DNA of 64,000 bases from Hydrogenophaga pseudoflava (GTDB lineage: Bacteria > Pseudomonadota > Gammaproteobacteria > Burkholderiales > Burkholderiaceae_C): the NCBI RefSeq assembly GCF_031020795.1, contig NZ_JAVHJP010000001.1, forward strand, positions 966,751 through 1,030,750, given 5' to 3'. Positions 31,411 to 41,879 of the stretch are shown in pieces (positions within the stretch are counted from its first letter, which is position 1; every line of letters starts with the position of its first letter). The notes beneath the pieces were generated by a model, which saw nothing but the letters and a program-made list of their open reading frames with translations, ran no database searches and was not told the origin of the DNA. The translations under genes were made by a program, and so were the position numbers.

Positions 31411-32666
31411 ATGGACAAGACATCCCCCCAGCAACTGGCCCGCCGCACCATCGGACTGGTGCTCGCAGGGGGCCGCGGCTCGCGGCTCAAGGCCCTGACC
31501 GACCGGCGCACCAAGCCGGCGGTGTACTTCGGCGGCAAGTTCCGCATCATCGACTTCGCTCTGTCCAACTGCCTGAACTCCGGCGTGCGCCGCATCGGCG
31601 TGCTGACCCAGTACAAGTCGCACTCGCTGCTGCGCCACCTGCAGCGCGGCTGGAGCTTTTTGCGCAACGAGTTCAACGAGTTCATCGACCTGCTGCCCGC
31701 GCAGCAGCGCATCGACGAAGACAGCTGGTACCTGGGCACGGCCGACGCGGTCTACCAGAACCTGGACATCCTGCGTGCCCACAACCCGGAGTACATCCTC
31801 ATCCTGGCCGGCGACCACATCTACAAGATGGACTACGCCGAGCTGATCGCCGACCACGTGGCCCAGGGCAAGAAGTGCACCGTGGCCTGCATCGAGGTGC
31901 CGATTGCCGAGGCCAGCGCCTTCGGCGTGATGGCCATCGACCCCATGCGCAACATCGTCGAGTTCGTCGAAAAGCCGGCCAACCCGCCGGCCATGCCCGG
32001 CAAGCCCGGGGTCTCGCTGGCCAGCATGGGCATCTACGTGTTCGATGCCCAGGCGCTGTTCGCCGCGCTGGAGAAGGACGCGGCCACACCCGGCTCCAGC
32101 CGCGACTTCGGCAAGGACGTGATCCCCGCCATGGTGGCCGAGGGCCAGGCGGTGGCGCACCCCTTCGGTATGTCCTGCGTCAAGAGCTCACCCGAGGCCC
32201 CGGCCTACTGGCGCGACGTCGGCACCGTGGAGGCCTACTGGGCCGCCAACCTGGACCTGACCAACACCATTCCCGAGCTGGACATGTACGACCGCGACTG
32301 GCCGATCTGGACCTACCAGGAGCAGCTGCCGCCGGCCAAGTTCGTGTTCAACGACGACGGCCGCCGCGGCATGGCGGTGGACTCCCTGGTCTCGGGCGGC
32401 TGCATCATCTCCGGCGGTTCGGTGAACCGCTCGGTGCTGTTCTCCAAGGTGCACATCCACTCCTACGCCGAGGTCGACGAGGCCGTGCTGCTGCCCGAGG
32501 TCGACGTGGGCCGCGGCTGCAAGCTGCGCAAGGTGGTCATCGACAACGGCTGTGTGATCCCGGAAGGCATGCAGATCGGATACGACGCGGACGAAGACGC
32601 CAGGCGCTTCTACCGCTCGGAGGGCGGCGTGGTGCTGGTGACGCGCGCGATGCTCGAGGCCCTGAA

Positions 32667-32670
<4 letters not shown>
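31411..32670 (+). CDS. glgC: Glucose-1-phosphate adenylyltransferase
   Basis: 419-residue ADP-glucose pyrophosphorylase, the committed step of glycogen synthesis. It has the nucleotide loop [29 protein letters not shown], the catalytic GDHIYKMDY, the substrate Lys in [11 protein letters not shown], and C-terminal left-handed-helix repeats. The N-terminal [12 protein letters not shown] stretch fits the allosteric (fructose-1,6-bisphosphate-type) region. ATG 31411 follows a CGGAGA ribosome site. Its stop overlaps the glgA start (GTGA). Confidence 0.97.
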
Positions 32671-34196
<1,526 letters not shown>

Positions 34197-34228
34197 TCCG
34201 AACACCCCTCGCACTGCAACGCACCGAC

Positions 34229-36709
34229 ATGCCCAACACGCTCCTGCCCTCCACCGTCGGCACCGCCACCGCCGCCTTCGAATACGACCAGCTGGAAAAC
34301 AGTGTCGCGGCGCTGCGCAAGTCGATCGCCAACCGGCTGGTCTACGCCGTCGGCAAGGACCTGCGCTCGGCCACCCGGCGCGACTGGCTGTTCGCCCTGT
34401 TCCACGCCGTGCGCGACCGCATGATGCACCGCTGGCGCGAGACGCTGGCGGTCTCGCAGGACAGCGACGCCAAGCGCGTGTACTACCTCTCGATGGAGTT
34501 CCTGACCGGCCGCGCGCTCACCAACGCCCTGCTCTCGGTCGGCATCTACGACGACGCCAGGGAGGCCTGCACCCAGCTGGGCGCCGACTTCGATGCCCTG
34601 ATCGACCTGGAAACCGACGCTGGTCTGGGCAACGGCGGCCTGGGCCGCCTGGCGGCCTGCTTCCTCGATTCGATGGCCACGGTCGGCCTGCCGGGCATGG
34701 GCTACGGCATCCGCTACGACTTCGGCATGTTCGCGCAGAAGATCGTCGACGGCCGCCAGGTCGAGGAGCCGGACTACTGGATGGTCAACGGCAACCCCTG
34801 GGAATTCATGCGACCCGAGTTCAGCTACGAGGTGCAGTTCGGCGGCCGCCTGGTGCAGGAGGGCGACCACGTGCGCTGGGTCGACACCGACGACGTGATC
34901 GCCACCGCGTACGACACCGGCGTGCCCGGCCACGAACTCAGCAGCGTCTCCACGCTGCGCCTGTGGACCGCGCGCGCCACCAGCGGCATCAACCTCGACG
35001 CCTTCAACAAGGGCGACTACATGCGCGCCGTGGAGGCCAAGAACCAGTCGGAGAACGTCTCACGCGTGCTCTACCCCGACGACTCCACCGAGCACGGCAA
35101 GGAATTGCGCCTGCGCCAGGAGTACTTCTTCGTCAGCGCCTCGCTGCAGGACATCCTGCGCCGCTACCTCAAGAGCCACGGCAGCTTCGATCAACTGGCC
35201 GACAAGGTCGCGATCCACCTGAACGACACCCACCCCGCGCTGGCCGTGCCCGAGCTGATGCGCCTGCTGGTGGACGAGCACCAGCTCGAATGGGACGCAG
35301 CCTGGGACCTGTGCCAGCGCATCTTCAGCTACACCAACCACACCCTCATGAGCGAAGCGCTGGAGACCTGGCCGGTGGACCTGATGGGCCGGCTGCTGCC
35401 ACGCCACCTGCGCATCATCTACGACCTCAACGCGCGCTTCCTGGCCGAGGTGCACGACCGCTTCCCGAACGAGAACGACCTGCTGCGCCGCGTCTCCCTG
35501 ATCGACGAGCACGGCCAGCGCCGCGTGCGCATGGCCTACCTCTCGGTGCTGGCCAGCCACAAGGTCAACGGCGTCTCGGCCCTGCACAGCGACCTGATGG
35601 TCAAGACCATCTTCGCCGACTTCGCACGCCTGTGGCCCGAGCGCTTCAACAACAAGACCAACGGCATCACGCCACGGCGCTGGCTGTCGCAGGCCAACCG
35701 GCCGCTGTCGGCACTGATCGACGCGCGCATCGGCACCACCTGGCGCCGGAACCTGGATGAGCTGGCGCAGCTGCGGCCGCTGGCCGACGACCTGGAGTTC
35801 CAGAGCGCCTTCCGCCTGGCCAAGACCCAGAACAAGAAGCGCCTGGCCGAACGCATCGCGCAAGAGACCGGCATCGTCGTCAGCACCGACAGCCTGTTCG
35901 ATGTGCAGATCAAGCGCATGCACGAGTACAAGCGCCAGCTGCTCAACCTGCTGCACGTGGTCACGCGCTACCAGCAGATCCTCGCCCGCCCGAACCACAA
36001 CTGGGTGCCGCGCACCGTGGTCTTCGGCGGCAAGGCGGCCTCGGCCTACTACATGGCCAAGCTGGTCATCAAGCTGATCAACGACGTCGCGCGCGTGGTC
36101 AACCACGACAAGCGCGTCGGCGACAGGCTCAAGGTGGTGTTCCTGCCGAACTACCGCGTCTCGCTGGCCGAGGTGATCATCCCGGCCGCCGACCTGTCGG
36201 AGCAGATCTCGACCGCCGGCACCGAGGCCTCGGGCACCGGCAACATGAAGTTCGCGCTCAACGGCGCGCTGACGATTGGCACCTGGGACGGCGCCAACAT
36301 CGAGATCGCCGAGAACGTGGGGCTGGAGAACATCTTCATCTTCGGCCACCGCACCGAACAGGTGGCGGCCCTGCGCGCCAGCGGCTACAACCCGCGCCGC
36401 TACTACGACCACAACTACGACCTCAAGACCGCCATCGACCGCATCGCCGAAGGCGCCTTCAGCCCCGAGCAGCCCAACCGTTTCCACGACATCACGCGCA
36501 CCCTGCTGGAGTCGGACTACTACCTGCTGCTGGCCGACTACGCCGACTACGTCGCCACCCAGCACAAGGTCGACGAGCTCTACCGCCGCCCGGGCGAGTG
36601 GGCGCGCCAGGCGATCCTCAACGTGGCGGGCATGGGCATGTTCTCGTCCGACCGCACGATCCGCGAGTACGCCGACGAGATCTGGAACGTCAAACCGCTC
36701 TTTGACTGA
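34229..36709 (+). CDS. glgP: Glycogen phosphorylase
   Basis: 826-residue PLP enzyme releasing glucose-1-phosphate from glycogen ends. The PLP lysine is in GTGNMKFALNG (about 675). Other motifs are YYLSMEFLTGR, DAGLGNGGLGRLAAC, HLNDTHPALAVPELMR, and IKRMHEYKRQLLN. A TTG at 34193 overlapping the glgA stop and the ATG at 34229 are both possible; the ATG gives the standard length. It ends the glycogen operon, which therefore carries both synthesis and breakdown. Confidence 0.96.
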   Translation: MPNTLLPSTVGTATAAFEYDQLENSVAALRKSIANRLVYAVGKDLRSATRRDWLFALFHAVRDRMMHRWRETLAVSQDSDAKRVYYLSMEFLTGRALTNALLSVGIYDDAREACTQLGADFDALIDLETDAGLGNGGLGRLAACFLDSMATVGLPGMGYGIRYDFGMFAQKIVDGRQVEEPDYWMVNGNPWEFMRPEFSYEVQFGGRLVQEGDHVRWVDTDDVIATAYDTGVPGHELSSVSTLRLWTARATSGINLDAFNKGDYMRAVEAKNQSENVSRVLYPDDSTEHGKELRLRQEYFFVSASLQDILRRYLKSHGSFDQLADKVAIHLNDTHPALAVPELMRLLVDEHQLEWDAAWDLCQRIFSYTNHTLMSEALETWPVDLMGRLLPRHLRIIYDLNARFLAEVHDRFPNENDLLRRVSLIDEHGQRRVRMAYLSVLASHKVNGVSALHSDLMVKTIFADFARLWPERFNNKTNGITPRRWLSQANRPLSALIDARIGTTWRRNLDELAQLRPLADDLEFQSAFRLAKTQNKKRLAERIAQETGIVVSTDSLFDVQIKRMHEYKRQLLNLLHVVTRYQQILARPNHNWVPRTVVFGGKAASAYYMAKLVIKLINDVARVVNHDKRVGDRLKVVFLPNYRVSLAEVIIPAADLSEQISTAGTEASGTGNMKFALNGALTIGTWDGANIEIAENVGLENIFIFGHRTEQVAALRASGYNPRRYYDHNYDLKTAIDRIAEGAFSPEQPNRFHDITRTLLESDYYLLLADYADYVATQHKVDELYRRPGEWARQAILNVAGMGMFSSDRTIREYADEIWNVKPLFD

Positions 36710-36730
36710 GGCCATGACAGAATCCGCCGC

Positions 36731-38224
36731 ATGCGGACGAGCGGCGGATCGGTGCGGTGGTGGTGGCTTGGCGGCGCGGTGCTCGCCGCCGCCGGCGCGG
36801 TCGTGATCGCCCGCCAGGCCATCGACGACCAACGCGCCCTGTTCGAGACCGACGCCCGCATCGTGCACCGCCTGCTGAGCCAGCAGGTCGTGCAGCACGA
36901 CGCCATCCTGGACACGCTCGCCCTCCTGCAACCCGCACCGGACACCAGCGGCGCCGCCGCGCCCGAGCAGCGCCTGCCGTCGCTGTACCCGCACATCCTC
37001 TCGGTGCAACGGCGCGAACGCGGCGCCGCCTGGTCCGACCCCGACCTGACTGCGGCGGAGCAGCGCTCGGCGCAGGACCGGCGGCCGGCCTTGGCCCGCC
37101 CGGACCTGGCCTCGGGCCGCTACCGGCTGGTGCTCGCCGCCCAGCCCACCGCCTACGCGCTCACCATCGACCTGCGTGGCATGGTGCCTTGGGACGAGTG
37201 GCCCATGCCGGCCGACAGCAGCCCGGTGCGCGTGCTGCTGGAACACGCGGGGCAGCGCCACGAACTGCAGCGCGGCGACCCGGCCGCACTGGCCGGCCCT
37301 GGCGGCTGGCGCTTCGAGTTCCACAAGCACCTGGCCGCCGCCAGCCAGCCCTTCGATGTGGTGGCCGAACGGCGGCTGGGCTGGTCGCAACTGCCCTGGG
37401 GCCTGATGGGGGCGTGGTCGGCCCTGGTCGCCACCGCGTTGACCCTGGGCGCCCAGTGGCAGCGCCAGCGCACTGCGCGGCAGCGCGCCGAAGAACTGCT
37501 GCGCCTGGGCCAGGTGGCGCGCCTGAACACGCTGGGCGAACTCGCCGCCGGCATGGCGCACGAGCTCAACCAGCCGCTGACTGCGGTGCTCGCCAACACG
37601 CAGGCCGCGCAACGCCTGCTGGCCGAGGACCCGCCCGAACTGGACACGGCGCGCCAGGCCATGGCGCAGGCGGTGGACCAGTCGCGCCGCGCGGCCGAGG
37701 TGGTGGGCCGTCTGCGGCGCACCGTGGAGCGGCCCGGCACGCCGGACGGTGTGTCGTCCGCGCTGCTCCCGCTGGACCTGGGCGAGGCGGCGCGGCGGGC
37801 GGTCCACCTGCTTGAACCGGAATGCCGCCGGCGCGGCGTGGCGCCGCAGGTGCAGGCCGATGCCGTGGTGGCGGTGACCGGCGACCCGGTGGCCGTCGAC
37901 CAGATCGTGCACAACCTGCTGATGAACGCGCTGCAGGCGATGGACGCGGTGGACCCGGCCACCCGCGCGCTCACGCTGACCACCCGTCGCGAGGGCGGGA
38001 TGGGCGAACTGGGTGTGGCGGACCGGGGCCCCGGCATCGCCGCCGAGGCCCTGCCGCGCCTGTTCGAGCCGTTCTTCTCCACCCGTGAAGGCGGGCTGGG
38101 CCTGGGCCTGTCGCTGTGCGAGACGCTGGCCCAGGGCATGGGCGGGTCGCTCGCCGCCACGAACCAGGCGGGCGGCGGCGCGGTGTTCACACTGCGCCTG
38201 CCGCTCTCCGGGGGCAACCCATGA
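36731..38224 (+). CDS. Membrane sensor histidine kinase
   Basis: 497-residue kinase. Transmembrane helices near 10-28 and 225-243 bracket a periplasmic sensor domain of about 190 residues that I do not recognise. The cytoplasmic part has the His in GMAHELNQPLTAV (DctB/FixL/TtrS-like subfamily), an N-box VHNLLMNALQAM, and ATP-lid motifs DRGPGI and GLGLGLSLCE. Its stop overlaps the start of the FixJ-type regulator (ATGA). The haem-binding and ankyrin genes downstream suggest it senses haem, redox or a related envelope signal; that is inference. Confidence 0.88.
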   Translation: MRTSGGSVRWWWLGGAVLAAAGAVVIARQAIDDQRALFETDARIVHRLLSQQVVQHDAILDTLALLQPAPDTSGAAAPEQRLPSLYPHILSVQRRERGAAWSDPDLTAAEQRSAQDRRPALARPDLASGRYRLVLAAQPTAYALTIDLRGMVPWDEWPMPADSSPVRVLLEHAGQRHELQRGDPAALAGPGGWRFEFHKHLAAASQPFDVVAERRLGWSQLPWGLMGAWSALVATALTLGAQWQRQRTARQRAEELLRLGQVARLNTLGELAAGMAHELNQPLTAVLANTQAAQRLLAEDPPELDTARQAMAQAVDQSRRAAEVVGRLRRTVERPGTPDGVSSALLPLDLGEAARRAVHLLEPECRRRGVAPQVQADAVVAVTGDPVAVDQIVHNLLMNALQAMDAVDPATRALTLTTRREGGMGELGVADRGPGIAAEALPRLFEPFFSTREGGLGLGLSLCETLAQGMGGSLAATNQAGGGAVFTLRLPLSGGNP

Positions 38225-38847
38225 CCAGCCTCTCTCCCACCATCCACCTGATTGACGACGACGCGGCGGTGCGTGAAAGCCTCGCGCTGCTGATCGGCAC
38301 CGTGGGCCTGCGGGTGACGACCTGGTCCGACCCGCAGGCCTTTCTCGACGGCTTCGACCGCGACGGCATCGGCGCCATCGTGCTGGACGTGCGCATGCCC
38401 GGCATCAGCGGCCTGACCGTGCTCGACACGCTGGTGGCGCAGGGCGTGGACCAGCCGGTGATCATGCTCACCGGACACGGCACGGTGGAGATGTGCCGCC
38501 GCGCGTTCAAGGCCGGCGCGGCCGAGTTCCTGGAGAAGCCGGTCAACGACGAGTTGCTGATCGAGGCGCTGCAGAACGCGGTGCGCCAGCACGTGCGCAC
38601 CCGCGAGCGACACCAGGCCGACCGCGCGGCGCGCGAACGCTACGCGCAGCTCTCCGAGCGCGAACGCGAGGTGCTGGGTCTGATCGTCTCGGGCCTGACC
38701 AACAAGGAGATCGGCCGTGCGCTCGACCTCTCGCCGCGCACGGTGGAGACGCACCGCGCCAACCTGTTCGCCAAGCTGCAGGCCGAGTCGCTGGCGCAGC
38801 TGATCCGGCACTACGCGGCCCTGGTGGACGAGGCGTCCGCCGGTTGA
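38221..38847 (+). CDS. FixJ/TtrR-type response regulator
   Basis: 208-residue two-domain regulator. The receiver (2-120) has IDDDAAVRES, the phosphoacceptor Asp in VLDVRMPGISG, the switch Thr in MLTGHGTVEM and the Lys in FLEKPVND. The output is a LuxR/FixJ helix-turn-helix with LSEREREVLGLI, GLTNKEIGRALDLSPRTVETHR. It pairs with the overlapping kinase gene. A perfect inverted repeat 21 bases beyond its stop, in front of the exported haem-binding gene, is a plausible target. Confidence 0.93.
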   Translation: MTSLSPTIHLIDDDAAVRESLALLIGTVGLRVTTWSDPQAFLDGFDRDGIGAIVLDVRMPGISGLTVLDTLVAQGVDQPVIMLTGHGTVEMCRRAFKAGAAEFLEKPVNDELLIEALQNAVRQHVRTRERHQADRAARERYAQLSEREREVLGLIVSGLTNKEIGRALDLSPRTVETHRANLFAKLQAESLAQLIRHYAALVDEASAG

Positions 38848-38867
38848 GGCCCCGGGCGCCGGTGCCG

Positions 38868-38885
38868 CTCCGTAGTTCTACGGAG
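38868..38885. promoter_or_regulatory. Perfect 18-bp inverted repeat, candidate response-regulator site
   Basis: CTCCGTAG-TT-CTACGGAG is fully symmetric. It is not followed by a T-run on the plus strand, so a terminator is unlikely. It is about 95 bases upstream of the haem-binding protein gene, in a 132-base gap that also contains CACGTAG and CTACAG partial half-sites. LuxR/FixJ-type regulators bind short palindromes of this kind; binding by the adjacent regulator is inferred. Confidence 0.5.
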
Positions 38886-38979
38886 CCCGGCACGTAGCCG
38901 TCCGAATGGGCCGGCTGCCGCTGAATTTCTACAGTTCTCCCACGGTTGATCCAACCGCATCCAACCCCAGGAGAACCAA

Positions 38980-39471
38980 ATGAAAGTCACCGCTTCCGCC
39001 ACCGCCCTCGTCCTGTCCCTGATCGCCGGTGCCGCCAGCGCACAGGCCGTGCGCACCGAAAAGAACATGTCGCTGGAGCTGGCCAACCAGATCGCCGCTG
39101 CCACGGTCGCCGCGTGTGCCGCCAGCAACTACAACGTCGCCGCCGCCGTGGTCGACCGCGCCGGCACCCTGCGCGCGCTGCAGCGCGCCGACAACGCCGG
39201 CCCGCACACCGTGGGCGCCGCGCAGGCCAAGGCCTACACCTCGGCCTCGGCGCGCAACACCACGGCCGCGATGCTGGAAAGCGTGCAGAAGAACCCCGGT
39301 GCGCAGACGCTGGTGGACATCCCCGGTTTCCTGGTGCTCGGCGGCGGGGTGCCGGTGAAGGTGGGCAACGAGGTGATCGGCGCGGTCGGCGTGGGCGGTG
39401 CACCCGGCGGGCATCTGGACGAGCAGTGCGCGAACGCCGGCATTGCCAAGGTCGCGGACCTGCTGAAATGA
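38980..39471 (+). CDS. Exported haem-binding (HbpS/GlcG family) protein
   Basis: 163-residue protein with a signal peptide (cleavage near GAASA-QAV). The mature domain is the GlcG/HbpS fold: LELANQIAAATVAAC, AAAVVDRAGTLRALQRAD, the central FLVLGGGVPVKVGNEVIGAVGVGG and the end DEQCANAGI. In Streptomyces, HbpS is an extracellular haem and redox co-sensor for a two-component system. A strong AGGAGAA ribosome site precedes the ATG. It lies next to a kinase/regulator pair and overlaps the ankyrin gene, so an accessory-sensor role is possible. Confidence 0.82.
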   Translation: MKVTASATALVLSLIAGAASAQAVRTEKNMSLELANQIAAATVAACAASNYNVAAAVVDRAGTLRALQRADNAGPHTVGAAQAKAYTSASARNTTAAMLESVQKNPGAQTLVDIPGFLVLGGGVPVKVGNEVIGAVGVGGAPGGHLDEQCANAGIAKVADLLK

Positions 39472-40148
39472 AAGCCCTGCTGCTGGCCCTGTCGCTGGCG
39501 TTCGGCGGCGTCACCGCAACGGCCCAGGTCGCGCCCGGCGCGGCCGAGGCCGCGGCCTACACCGGTCTCCACGCGGCCGCCCACAAGGGCGATGTGGCCA
39601 AGGTCCAGCGCCTGGTCGCGTCGGGCGCCGCGCTGAACGCCACCGACGGCTACGGCCGCACGCCGCTGCACGTGGCCACGTTCGCCCGCCAGCGCGAGGC
39701 GATCGGTGCGCTGGCAAAGACGGGCGCCGATCTGAACCGGCTGGAGGCCGACCGCTATGACGCGGTGACCATCGCGTCGGTCGCGGACGACGAGGCCACG
39801 CTGAAGGTGCTGCTGGAACTGGGTGCCAGCGCGAAGCAGGTCACCAGCCGCTACGACGGCACGGCCCTGATCGCGGCGGCGCACCTGGGGCACGACGGTG
39901 TCGTGCGGCAGCTGATCGCGGCCGGCGCGCCGCTGGACCATGTGAACAACCTGCACTGGACGGCGGTGATCGAGTCCATCGTGCTGGGCGACGGCGGTGC
40001 ACGGCACCAGGCGACGCTGAAGGCGCTGATCGACGCGGGGGCGAATCTCCAGCTGACGGACCGCAGTGGTCAGACGCCGTTGGCGCTGGCGAAGGCTCGC
40101 GGGTTCACGGCCATGGTTGCGTTGCTGGAGAAGGCTGGGGCTCGGTGA
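39468..40148 (+). CDS. Exported ankyrin-repeat protein
   Basis: 226-residue protein with a signal peptide (ATA-QVAPG). About five ankyrin repeats follow; the second is clearest (YGRTPLHVATFARQREA), with DGTALIAAAHLGHDG and SGQTPLALAKARGFTA. Bacterial periplasmic ankyrin proteins of this kind often accompany catalase or haem proteins and act as binding scaffolds. Its start overlaps the stop of the haem-binding gene (ATGA), so the two are made together and may form a complex. Confidence 0.85.
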   Translation: MKALLLALSLAFGGVTATAQVAPGAAEAAAYTGLHAAAHKGDVAKVQRLVASGAALNATDGYGRTPLHVATFARQREAIGALAKTGADLNRLEADRYDAVTIASVADDEATLKVLLELGASAKQVTSRYDGTALIAAAHLGHDGVVRQLIAAGAPLDHVNNLHWTAVIESIVLGDGGARHQATLKALIDAGANLQLTDRSGQTPLALAKARGFTAMVALLEKAGAR

Positions 40149-40175
40149 GCCTCTTGCTCTCCCGCGTTGCCTCAT

Positions 40176-40279
40176 GGCCCAAAGCGATGGGGCGGACGGC
40201 TCCGCTCATGTCCCCCGGGCTGGCTGCGCCAGCCCTCCTCCTTTACTTCGCTGCGCCATCCGCCCCATCGCTTTGGGCC
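40176..40279 (+). repeat. Nested palindromic element, copy A
   Basis: Outer arms 40176-40200 and 40255-40279 are complementary over 25 bp with one mismatch (21 bp perfect). Between them lies a conserved core, 40201-40254. The core holds an inner 8-bp hairpin GGGCTGGC-TGC-GCCAGCCC (40217-40235), preceded by TGTCCCC and followed by TCCTCCTTTAC. Copy B downstream has the same core in the opposite orientation. The 302-base interval between the ankyrin gene and tyrS holds these two units and no gene. Confidence 0.8.
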
Positions 40280-40335
40280 GCACAAACTTGGGCGCGCCCA
40301 TGGTTGCACGCCCACATCACTTCGGAACGGGGTGA

Positions 40336-40415
40336 CAGCGCGTTCTGTGCAGTGAGGTAAAGGAGGAGGACCGGCGCAGCCGGTCCGGGGGACACGAACG
40401 GAACAGAGCGCGCTG
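40336..40415 (-). repeat. Nested palindromic element, copy B (inverted)
   Basis: Outer arms 40336-40348 and 40403-40415 pair over 13 bp with one mismatch; their sequence is unrelated to the arms of copy A. The core (40349-40402) is the reverse complement of copy A's core with a few changes. Its inner hairpin GGACCGGC-GCA-GCCGGTCC (40368-40386) keeps all 8 pairs through compensatory changes. The GTAAAGGAGGA part looks like a ribosome site on the plus strand but no start codon follows. Confidence 0.75.
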
Positions 40416-40450
40416 GCGCCCCGATCCCGACACAACGCAGGAATGAAAAC

Positions 40451-41713
40451 TCAGGCCAAAGTCACGCGAGCAAACTTCCGCTTGCCCACCTGCACGACGT
40501 AAACGCCAGCACCCAGCTTCAACCCCTTGTCGCTGACCACCGACGAGTCGATGCGCACGCCACCGCCGTCGATCAGGCGGTTGCCCTCGCCGTTGGACGC
40601 CACCAGCCCCGCCGCATTCAGCAGCGCCGCCACGCCCATCGGCGCACCCGCCAAAGACACCTCCGGAATTTCGTCCGGCACCCCGCCCTTGCTGCGGTTG
40701 ATGAAATCCTGCTCCGCCGCATCGGCCGCGGCCGCGCTGTGAAAGCGCGCGGTGATTTCCTTGGCCAGCATCACCTTCGCGTCCTTGGGGTTGCGACCGG
40801 CCTCCACTTCCTTCTTCAGCGCCTCGATCTCGGCCATCGACTTGAAGGACAGCAGCGTGTACCAGCGCCACATCAGCGTGTCCGAAATCGACAGCACCTT
40901 GGCGAACATGGTGTTGGGCTCTTCGGTGATGCCGATGTAATTGTTCTTGGACTTGGACATCTTCTCGACGCCGTCCAGGCCTTCGAGCAGCGGCATGGTC
41001 AGGATGCACTGGGGCTCCTGGCCGTATTCCTGCTGCAGGTGACGCCCCATCAGCAGGTTGAACTTCTGGTCCGTGCCACCCAGCTCCAGGTCGGCCTTGA
41101 GCGCCACCGAGTCGTAGCCCTGCATCAGCGGGTACAGGAACTCGTGCACGCTGATCGGCGTGCCGGCCTTGAAGCGGTCGTGGAAGTCGTTGCGCTCCAT
41201 CATGCGCGCCACCGTGTACTTGGCCGCCAGCTGGATCAGGCCCATCGAGCCCAGCGGCAGGCTCCATTCGCTGTTGTAGCGGATCTCGGTCTTCGCCGGG
41301 TCCAGCACCAGGCTGGCCTGTTTGTAGTAGGTCTCGGCGTTGGCCTTGATCTGCTCGGGGGTGAGCGGCGGGCGGGTGCTGTTGCGGCCCGAAGGGTCGC
41401 CGATCAGGCTGGTGAAATCCCCGATCAGGAAGATCACCTGGTGCCCCAGGTCCTGCAGCTGGCGCATCTTGTTGAGCACCACTGTGTGGCCGATGTGGAT
41501 GTCGGGCGCCGTCGGGTCCAGGCCCAGCTTGATGCGCAGCGGCACGCCGGTCTGCTCCGACTTCGCCAGCTTTTTCACCCAATCGTCCTGCGGAATCAGC
41601 TCGTCGCACCCCCTCAAAGTCACCGCCAGCGCCTCGCGCACGCCGTCCGTCGGCTGGACAGCTCCGCCGGCCGGCAAGGACACGGCTGAAACATCGGTAT
41701 CGCTGTGATTCAT
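40451..41713 (-). CDS. tyrS: Tyrosyl-tRNA synthetase
   Basis: 420-residue class I synthetase. It has the HIGH motif ([12 protein letters not shown], about 83), the tyrosine pocket residues around [12 protein letters not shown], and [11 protein letters not shown] for the second ATP motif. The C-terminal S4-like RNA-binding domain ends [15 protein letters not shown]. The motif spelling HIGHTVV places it in the TyrRS branch common in beta- and gammaproteobacteria (TyrZ-like). It is divergent from the M23 peptidase gene across 166 bases. Confidence 0.96.
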   Translation of the reverse strand: MNHSDTDVSAVSLPAGGAVQPTDGVREALAVTLRGCDELIPQDDWVKKLAKSEQTGVPLRIKLGLDPTAPDIHIGHTVVLNKMRQLQDLGHQVIFLIGDFTSLIGDPSGRNSTRPPLTPEQIKANAETYYKQASLVLDPAKTEIRYNSEWSLPLGSMGLIQLAAKYTVARMMERNDFHDRFKAGTPISVHEFLYPLMQGYDSVALKADLELGGTDQKFNLLMGRHLQQEYGQEPQCILTMPLLEGLDGVEKMSKSKNNYIGITEEPNTMFAKVLSISDTLMWRWYTLLSFKSMAEIEALKKEVEAGRNPKDAKVMLAKEITARFHSAAAADAAEQDFINRSKGGVPDEIPEVSLAGAPMGVAALLNAAGLVASNGEGNRLIDGGGVRIDSSVVSDKGLKLGAGVYVVQVGKRKFARVTLA

Positions 41714-41842
41714 AAGGGTTTTTTCAGATGCGCAACCCCCTTGCGGGGCTACAATTGCGGGTTTGGCGAGCCCCGGATTCTAGTGGGCGCGCTCCGCTGC
41801 TCAGCCTCCGTACGAGTGATCAGGGCAGGTTCTTCTGACGAC

Positions 41843-41865
41843 AGGCGGCTTCGTTCGCCGCTTTT
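41843..41865 (+). other. GC hairpin with short T-run in the leader of the M23 peptidase gene
   Basis: GCGGC (41845-41849) and GCCGC (41857-41861) pair around a 7-base loop and are followed by TTTT, 15 bases before the TTG start at 41880. No plus-strand gene ends nearby, so it is not a normal gene terminator. It could be a leader attenuator or hide the start region. Only the structure is seen. Confidence 0.35.
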
Positions 41866-41879
41866 GCCGGACACCGATT

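Noticed and set aside
35060-37912. 950-codon antisense frame over glgP and the kinase gene
   Set aside because: Shadow frame with no recognisable motif; the sense strand carries full GlgP and histidine-kinase signatures.
38868-38885. The palindrome after the response-regulator gene as a terminator
   Set aside because: No T-run follows on the plus strand and the loop is only two bases, so an operator is more likely.
40357-40370. GTAAAGGAGGAGG as a ribosome-binding site
   Set aside because: It is part of repeat copy B; no start codon with an open frame follows at usable distance.
40149-40450. Short open frames in the gap before tyrS (for example 40066-40335 and 40145-40360)
   Set aside because: They run through the palindromic repeats, have no ribosome site or family resemblance, and their sequence is dictated by the repeat arms.
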